Made by a program: the position numbers and the translations under genes
In this document: positions 59,605 to 64,000 of the stretch, one piece after another
Layout of the letters: the number at the start of each line of letters is the position of its first letter
How positions within the stretch are numbered: the stretch's first letter is position 1
DNA from: Lautropia sp.
GTDB lineage: Bacteria > Pseudomonadota > Gammaproteobacteria > Burkholderiales > Burkholderiaceae_E
Direction: 5' to 3'
DNA: 64,000 nt
Assembly (NCBI GenBank): GCA_030530775.1
Contig: JAUMUG010000001.1
Location: forward strand, 62,001 to 126,000
The notes under the pieces: model-generated
What the model saw: only the letters and a program-made list of their open reading frames with translations
What the model was told of the DNA's origin: nothing
Database searches by the model: none

Positions 59605-60312
59605 ATGCAGGGTGGACAACAACAAGCGGCCCGTCAGGCGCTGGATGGCGCCGCGGTGATCGCTTTTCATCAGCAGTGTCTGGCTTCGGCCGGCTGGCCG
59701 AAATCCGGCTGTGACGCTGCAGGCCGTGATCTGACGCAGGCGCCACCGGCAGGTGCCGACAATGAGGCGCTGTTGTGGCACTGGGTGGGCAACAACCATC
59801 GCTATAACAGTCTGCTGTGGGACGAGGAGGATTTGGCCCGACGCACGCAGGTGTCGGCCGAGGAGATCGCCGGCAACAAGCGTGCCATCGATGGCTACAA
59901 CCAGGCACGAAATGATGCGACCGAGCGGGTCGATGAACTGCTGCTGCTGGCGCTGGGACTGGTGGATCCGGCCTCGGTCGGCGGCGATGCGCCGGTGAGT
60001 CTGGCCGGGGTCGACGCGCGGATGAACAGTGAGACCGCAGGCAGCATCATCGACCGGATGTCGATCATGGCGCTGAAGGTCCGGGCGATGCAACTGCAGA
60101 CCGAACGGACCGATGTGGATGAGGAGCACCGCGCATCTTCGCGTGCGCGTCTGGCCCGGCTGGAAACCCAGCGCAACGATCTGGCGGCCTGCCTGGACCG
60201 GCTGATGGCCGATTGCCGTGCCGGCACGGCGTACTTCAAGGTCTATCGCCAGTTCAAGATGTACAACGACCCGGCCTTCAATCCGGCACTGGTGGCCGAG
60301 CGCGGGGCTTGA
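59605..60312 (+). CDS. DUF4254 domain protein
   Basis: A 235-aa soluble helical protein. WHWVGNNHRYNSLLWDEEDL, AGNKRAIDGYNQARNDATER and GSIIDRMSIMALKVRAMQLQ match DUF4254, a family often encoded beside LPS glycosyltransferases in betaproteobacteria. Function is unknown. Here it is divergent from the heptosyltransferase-like gene, sharing an 82-bp promoter region, which supports a link to LPS assembly. GGAG lies about ten bases upstream of the ATG. Confidence 0.87.
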   Translation: MQGGQQQAARQALDGAAVIAFHQQCLASAGWPKSGCDAAGRDLTQAPPAGADNEALLWHWVGNNHRYNSLLWDEEDLARRTQVSAEEIAGNKRAIDGYNQARNDATERVDELLLLALGLVDPASVGGDAPVSLAGVDARMNSETAGSIIDRMSIMALKVRAMQLQTERTDVDEEHRASSRARLARLETQRNDLAACLDRLMADCRAGTAYFKVYRQFKMYNDPAFNPALVAERGA

Positions 60313-60379
60313 GCCGCGGGCTGGGCGCTGCGCACGATGATGTGAACGAACCGGAGACGCTGGTTCGACACGCGACTGC

Positions 60380-61852
60380 TCAGGTCGACGGCGGGTCGAT
60401 ATCCAGGATCGTCACACCATCGTGCACGATGCGGGCGTGGGGTTTCGGGTCCAGCAGCAGGCTGACGACCAGCGAGCGACCGTCCCCGTCATGGACACGG
60501 TAGCCGATGCCGCGATCGTGCCGCCACTGCACCCGAGTGTTGGCACGGGCCAGCCACGGGTGTGCGTGGCGCAGCTGGATCAGGCGTTGCAGCAGCATGT
60601 ACATCCATCGTCCCCGCTTGGGCAGCGCATCCGGGCTGGCCGGATAGGGCGGCCGGAGTTCGTCATCCAGCGCGTCACCCGACAGTTTGGTGCCGTCGAG
60701 CGTCTGCTCGTCGCCATAATAGATGCTGGGTGATCCGCCGACCGTCATTTGAAGAGCGAAGGCCAGCGCGGCTTTTGCCGCACCGATCTGTGAAGCCAGC
60801 CGGACGACATCATGGTTGCCGAGGAAGGTCAGCGGGGTGAACTCTCGCAGCATTCGATTGTGGCGATCCAGACAGCGTTCCAGATCACCGAAGTCGGCAT
60901 GTTGCAGGCTGTGGCGGGCACTGTGCCACAGATGGTACTGGGTGGCGGAATCGATGCTGCTGTTCCGGACCTGTTCGATGAAATCGCCCAGGATGATTTC
61001 ACCGACGAACCAGCATCGTGGGTGGCGCTGGCGCACGGTCAGCAGCAGCCGGCGCCAGAATGCCGGTGGTACGGCGTGGGCGGCATCCAGCCGCCAGGCC
61101 CGGGCGCCACGGTCCAGCCAGTGATGCATCACCCGGGTAACCAGCTGCAGCACTTCTTCGGCGGCGTGGTTCAACGTGGGCAGCTGATGATGCCCTTCGA
61201 AGCAGATGTACGACGGTGTTCCGGCGCGGGGAGTGATTCCGCCCCGATGCCTGGGCCCGGATGAGTCTTCTGCCAACTCTCGCATGGCCCGCTGCGCTGC
61301 TTCGTTCCCGGTCGGGCGGTTCGAGGCGCTGGCCTGGAGATGGTCGCCGCCCGGCAGGGGGCCGTGCGTGTTTTCGTCCGCGCCTCCTTGGTGGCTTGCA
61401 TCGCCGGCTGTACGATCTGCCTGTGAATGGCCGCCTGCTGTGCCGAGACCGTGCCTGATCTGGAAATAGCGGGACGCAACCGGATCACCGGCCAGTGCCG
61501 ATCTGAACAAGGGGTGCCGATGGCTGACGTGATTGAACACGCCGTCGAGCATGACGGCGATACCGCGTTCATCGCAGGCGTGCATCAGGCGGTCGAAATC
61601 GCTCTGGCTGCCCAGACGCGGGTCGACACGGAAGAAGTTGGTGGTGTCGTAGCCGTGTGAATCGGATTCGAACACTGGTCCGAGGGCCAGCCCGTTGGCA
61701 CCGAGTTCCTGCAGATAGTCGAGCCAGGGCAACAGCCGATTCAGGCGCGGCACCATGGCCCGCTCGTGTTCATGAGCGGGCCTCACCGGTGCACCGGTGA
61801 AGCCCAGTGGATAGAGGTGCCACCAGATGGTCTGTTCTGCCCAGTGCGGCAT
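60380..61852 (-). CDS. Alpha-amylase family (GH13) protein, copy with insertion
   Basis: A 490-aa GH13 protein. WWHLYPLGFTGAPVRPAHEH opens it. The catalytic regions are DGVFNHVSH (region I), AWRLDAAHAV with the nucleophile aspartate (region II), WFVGEIILGD with the acid/base glutamate (region III) and FLGNHDVVRLA (region IV). It has no signal peptide, so it acts in the cytosol, probably on maltodextrins, glycogen or a small glucoside. It is a close paralogue of the gene upstream but carries about 65 extra residues (about 135–205, Gly/Ala/His/Thr-rich) between regions I and II. Confidence 0.87.
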   Translation of the reverse strand: MPHWAEQTIWWHLYPLGFTGAPVRPAHEHERAMVPRLNRLLPWLDYLQELGANGLALGPVFESDSHGYDTTNFFRVDPRLGSQSDFDRLMHACDERGIAVMLDGVFNHVSHRHPLFRSALAGDPVASRYFQIRHGLGTAGGHSQADRTAGDASHQGGADENTHGPLPGGDHLQASASNRPTGNEAAQRAMRELAEDSSGPRHRGGITPRAGTPSYICFEGHHQLPTLNHAAEEVLQLVTRVMHHWLDRGARAWRLDAAHAVPPAFWRRLLLTVRQRHPRCWFVGEIILGDFIEQVRNSSIDSATQYHLWHSARHSLQHADFGDLERCLDRHNRMLREFTPLTFLGNHDVVRLASQIGAAKAALAFALQMTVGGSPSIYYGDEQTLDGTKLSGDALDDELRPPYPASPDALPKRGRWMYMLLQRLIQLRHAHPWLARANTRVQWRHDRGIGYRVHDGDGRSLVVSLLLDPKPHARIVHDGVTILDIDPPST

Positions 61853-61988
61853 GAGGTCTCCTGTGGCTTTTCCTTATTCTGTCATGCTCCGGTCGGCCGG
61901 GTGGACAATAAGGTTTTTGCTGCTCGTGCGTCCTTTGCTGCCGCTGCAGGAGCGCGGCAGCAATCGGAGGAGCATGGCCTGCGCGGGG

Positions 61989-63242
61989 TCAGCCTTCGCC
62001 GGGTGAGGTGAAGTCGAGCAGTTTGTGTTCGCCATCTTCGATGATGGCACGCGGCTCGGGGTCGAGCATCAGCGTCACTTTCAGTTTCTGGCCTTCGCGC
62101 CCGAGCACTTCATAGGTGTAGTGCCGGTTTTCCAGCACGATCGGCTGTGTGAAGGCCGTCGACAGCCAGGGATGCCGGTGGCGCAGCGCCGTCAGCTGCT
62201 TCAGCAGATGGAACATCCATGAATCGCGGGCCGGCAGTTGAGATGGGCAGGCCGGGTAGGCCGGGCGCAGATCGTCGTCGAGGTGTTCGCCTTCTTTTTT
62301 GTCGCCGTGATAGAGTAGTTCGTCGCCGTAGTAAAGCGATGGGATGCCACCGACCGTCATCAGGATGACGAAAGCGAGAGCCGCTTTGCGTTCACCGATC
62401 TTGGTCGCGACGCGGGTCACATCGTGATTGCCGATGAAGGTCTTGGGCGTGAAAGTCGCCAGCATCTCGTTGTGGCGTTTCAGGCACCAGTCCAGTTCGA
62501 AGAAGTTGGCGTCGAGCAGACTGCTCCAAGCCGCTTTCCAGAGTTCATACTGGGTAACGGAGTCGAGACCGGATTTGTGGACGTAACGTTGATAGTTTCC
62601 ATGGATCACCTCGCCGACGAACCAGACGTCGGGGAAGCGTTCGCGTACGACCGGCAGCACGCGGCGCCAGAAACGGGTCGGGACGTGATAGGCGGCATCC
62701 AGTCGCCAGGCCGATGCACCGCGGCCCAGCCAGTGGCACATGACATCGATCACCATCTGGACGACTTCTTCGGCGCTGTGATTGAGCGCGGGTAGACGTT
62801 GATGGCCCTCGAAGTCTTCGTATTCGACCCGGCCATCGGGGTGGCGCGTGATGCGGAACAGCGATTCGCTGGGACCACCTTCCAGTGCCTGTTTGAACAG
62901 TGGGTGGGTGTGGCCGACGTGGTTGAACACACCATCGAGCATCAGCGCCAGGCCGCGTTCGCGGCAGGCTGCGACCAGTTTGTCGAAGGAGGCGTCATCG
63001 CCCATACGCGGGTCGATGCGAAAGAAATCGGTGGTGTCATAGCCGTGCGTGTCGGATTCGAAGATGGGGCACAGTGACAGGCCGGTGGCGCCCAGCTCTT
63101 TCAGGTAGTCGAGCCAGGGAATGATCTGTTCGAGACGAGGCGTCTGTACACGCTCGGCTTCGTTGGAGGGGCGGATGGCGGCACCTGTGAATCCCAGTGG
63201 GTAGATGTGCCACCAGATGGTGTCGTTGATCCAGGTGGGCAT
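61989..63242 (-). CDS. Alpha-amylase family (GH13) protein
   Basis: A 417-aa GH13 protein. WWHIYPLGFTGAAIRPSNEA opens it. Catalytic regions: DGVFNHVGH, AWRLDAAYHV, WFVGEVIHGN and FIGNHDVTRVA. A small C-terminal beta domain follows. At about 420 aa it is compact for GH13. It has no signal peptide. I chose ATG 63242 over 63248 because of its spacing to AAGGGA. It lies 136 bp upstream of its paralogue on the same strand, so the two likely form one unit that arose by tandem duplication. Confidence 0.9.
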   Translation of the reverse strand: MPTWINDTIWWHIYPLGFTGAAIRPSNEAERVQTPRLEQIIPWLDYLKELGATGLSLCPIFESDTHGYDTTDFFRIDPRMGDDASFDKLVAACRERGLALMLDGVFNHVGHTHPLFKQALEGGPSESLFRITRHPDGRVEYEDFEGHQRLPALNHSAEEVVQMVIDVMCHWLGRGASAWRLDAAYHVPTRFWRRVLPVVRERFPDVWFVGEVIHGNYQRYVHKSGLDSVTQYELWKAAWSSLLDANFFELDWCLKRHNEMLATFTPKTFIGNHDVTRVATKIGERKAALAFVILMTVGGIPSLYYGDELLYHGDKKEGEHLDDDLRPAYPACPSQLPARDSWMFHLLKQLTALRHRHPWLSTAFTQPIVLENRHYTYEVLGREGQKLKVTLMLDPEPRAIIEDGEHKLLDFTSPGEG

Positions 63243-63248
63243 AAGCAA

Positions 63249-63740
63249 TCCCTTGTCGTTCAGTGTTGCAAAGATGGGGAGGAGAAGATGTCGAGAGGTC
63301 GCGTCGTCCCGCTGTGTTTCCGTTTCTGCCGGGTGCTTCTAAAAGTCCCCTTGCCATCCTTCGCGGTTCGGGTCGCGGGCTTCGGCATGGCGAAAGCGCG
63401 TCGAGATGGACGGCAGTACGGTGGTGAGAACGGTGCTTCGATGAGCAGGCAGGGCGATGGTGTCCTGGGAAGCCACGGTTTTGCGGTCGGGTTCCAGTGA
63501 ACCGCGGGGCATGGTGGGCCCGATGTCGAGGGAGGAATGTGCTCGTGTGATACGACCGCGAATTCTATAGCCAGTCCGTCGCCGTGGTGCTGACAGGTTG
63601 TGTCGATTGCAACGTCCATGCCGTGAATCGACGGCTTCGTGTTTGTGTTTTGTTTGATTTGCGATGATTGTTCCGCAGCGAAGTCATTTTGTTTTCGCAA
63701 TGTATGTGCTGTATTTTCGGAGGCCGGGCGGGCCCTGGTT
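63249..63740. other. Gap upstream of the GH13 pair
   Basis: About 490 bp. Open frames of about 100–145 codons exist on both strands, but their text (Pro/Thr/His-rich, no domain) does not look like a real protein. The right part (63590–63720) is AT-richer and could hold a promoter. I see nothing else. Confidence 0.4.
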
Positions 63741-64000
63741 TCAACGCAACCAGGGCGACAGTGCCGTCAGCCAGGCGGTCTGCTTCTGTTGCAGGTTCAG
63801 GCTGGCGTGTGCCGGACTGGTGGAAGGCAGGACGGCGGTGGCATAGCCCAATGCGGCAAACATGGGTTGCCGACGTGCGGCCTGTTTGCCGTTGAAGGCG
63901 ATCAGTTTCAGTCCGGGCAGCCGTGCCAGCAGCGGCTGGAATTCGTTGCCGATGGCGTCACGGATGTTGGCGTCCAGGCTGCCCCTGCGTCGACAATGTC
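63741..64000 (-). CDS. DNA-deoxyinosine glycosylase, C-terminal part (cut by window edge)
   Basis: The reverse strand reads SLDANIRDAIGNEFQPLLAR, then LKLIAFNGKQAARRQ and AVLPSTSPAHASLNLQQKQT, ending at TGA 63741–63743. FNGKQAA and VLPSTSPAHAS are the conserved C-terminal motifs of the uracil-DNA glycosylase superfamily branch called hypoxanthine/DNA-deoxyinosine glycosylase, which removes deaminated adenine from DNA. The N-terminal catalytic part is outside the window. The stop codon lies in the loop of a perfect 9-bp hairpin (63732–63756). Confidence 0.82.
   Translation of the reverse strand, partial: HCRRRGSLDANIRDAIGNEFQPLLARLPGLKLIAFNGKQAARRQPMFAALGYATAVLPSTSPAHASLNLQQKQTAWLTALSPWLR

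Overview
The window looks like a piece of a betaproteobacterial chromosome, most likely order Burkholderiales, around the replication origin. This rests on two conserved gene orders: dprA–LysM–def–fmt–htpX–rsmB–DUF4390–ntrY–ntrX on the left, and gyrB–dnaN–dnaA–rpmH–rnpA–yidD–yidC–mnmE in the middle. The L34 sequence, long-type ArgG and azurin also fit. A genus such as Lautropia is only a guess. Codon use and base composition look uniform, and I see no insertion sequence, prophage, integrase, CRISPR array or complete tRNA/rRNA gene.

Layout. 1–8.4 kb: the ntrXY two-component system, then translation and envelope housekeeping genes (DUF4390, rsmB, htpX, fmt, def, a LysM protein). 8.7–13.8 kb: DNA uptake and repair (dprA, topB) and a ChaC-type glutathione-degrading enzyme. 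14.2–25.2 kb: accessory and metabolic genes (a beta-helix lipoprotein, argG, a zinc-ribbon membrane peptide, a methyltransferase, an AgcS symporter, a Pmp3 peptide, fdhD with azurin, yaeQ) with gene remnants between them. 25.4–36.6 kb: the origin region. Genes left of dnaA run leftward and genes right of it run rightward. The best oriC candidate is the 550-bp dnaN–dnaA gap, with an AT-rich block and DnaA-box matches; further boxes lie between dnaA and rpmH.

36.7–45 kb: a phospholipase D-type lipoprotein next to a broken paralogue, a tartrate/malate-type dehydrogenase, an MBL-fold hydrolase, a membrane protein of unknown function, and a two-gene operon joining an SPFH-domain protein that ends in an excisionase-like helix-turn-helix with a double zinc-ribbon membrane protein. 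45–56 kb: osmolyte genes (choline transporter BetT, choline dehydrogenase BetA, betaine aldehyde dehydrogenase BetB, proline symporter PutP) with a glutathione transferase, an FUSC exporter and a thioredoxin-like protein. 56–64 kb: a TonB-dependent receptor, a family 9 glycosyltransferase facing a DUF4254 protein, two tandem GH13 proteins and the end of a DNA-deoxyinosine glycosylase gene.

The most unusual features are: (i) conserved proteins carrying long low-complexity insertions, above all MnmE at 647 aa; (ii) the SPFH–HTH / zinc-ribbon operon; (iii) three small gene remnants (GNAT acetyltransferase, phospholipase D, Tat-signal protein) that are easy to miss; (iv) the apparent origin between dnaN and dnaA, so that dnaA is read toward it.
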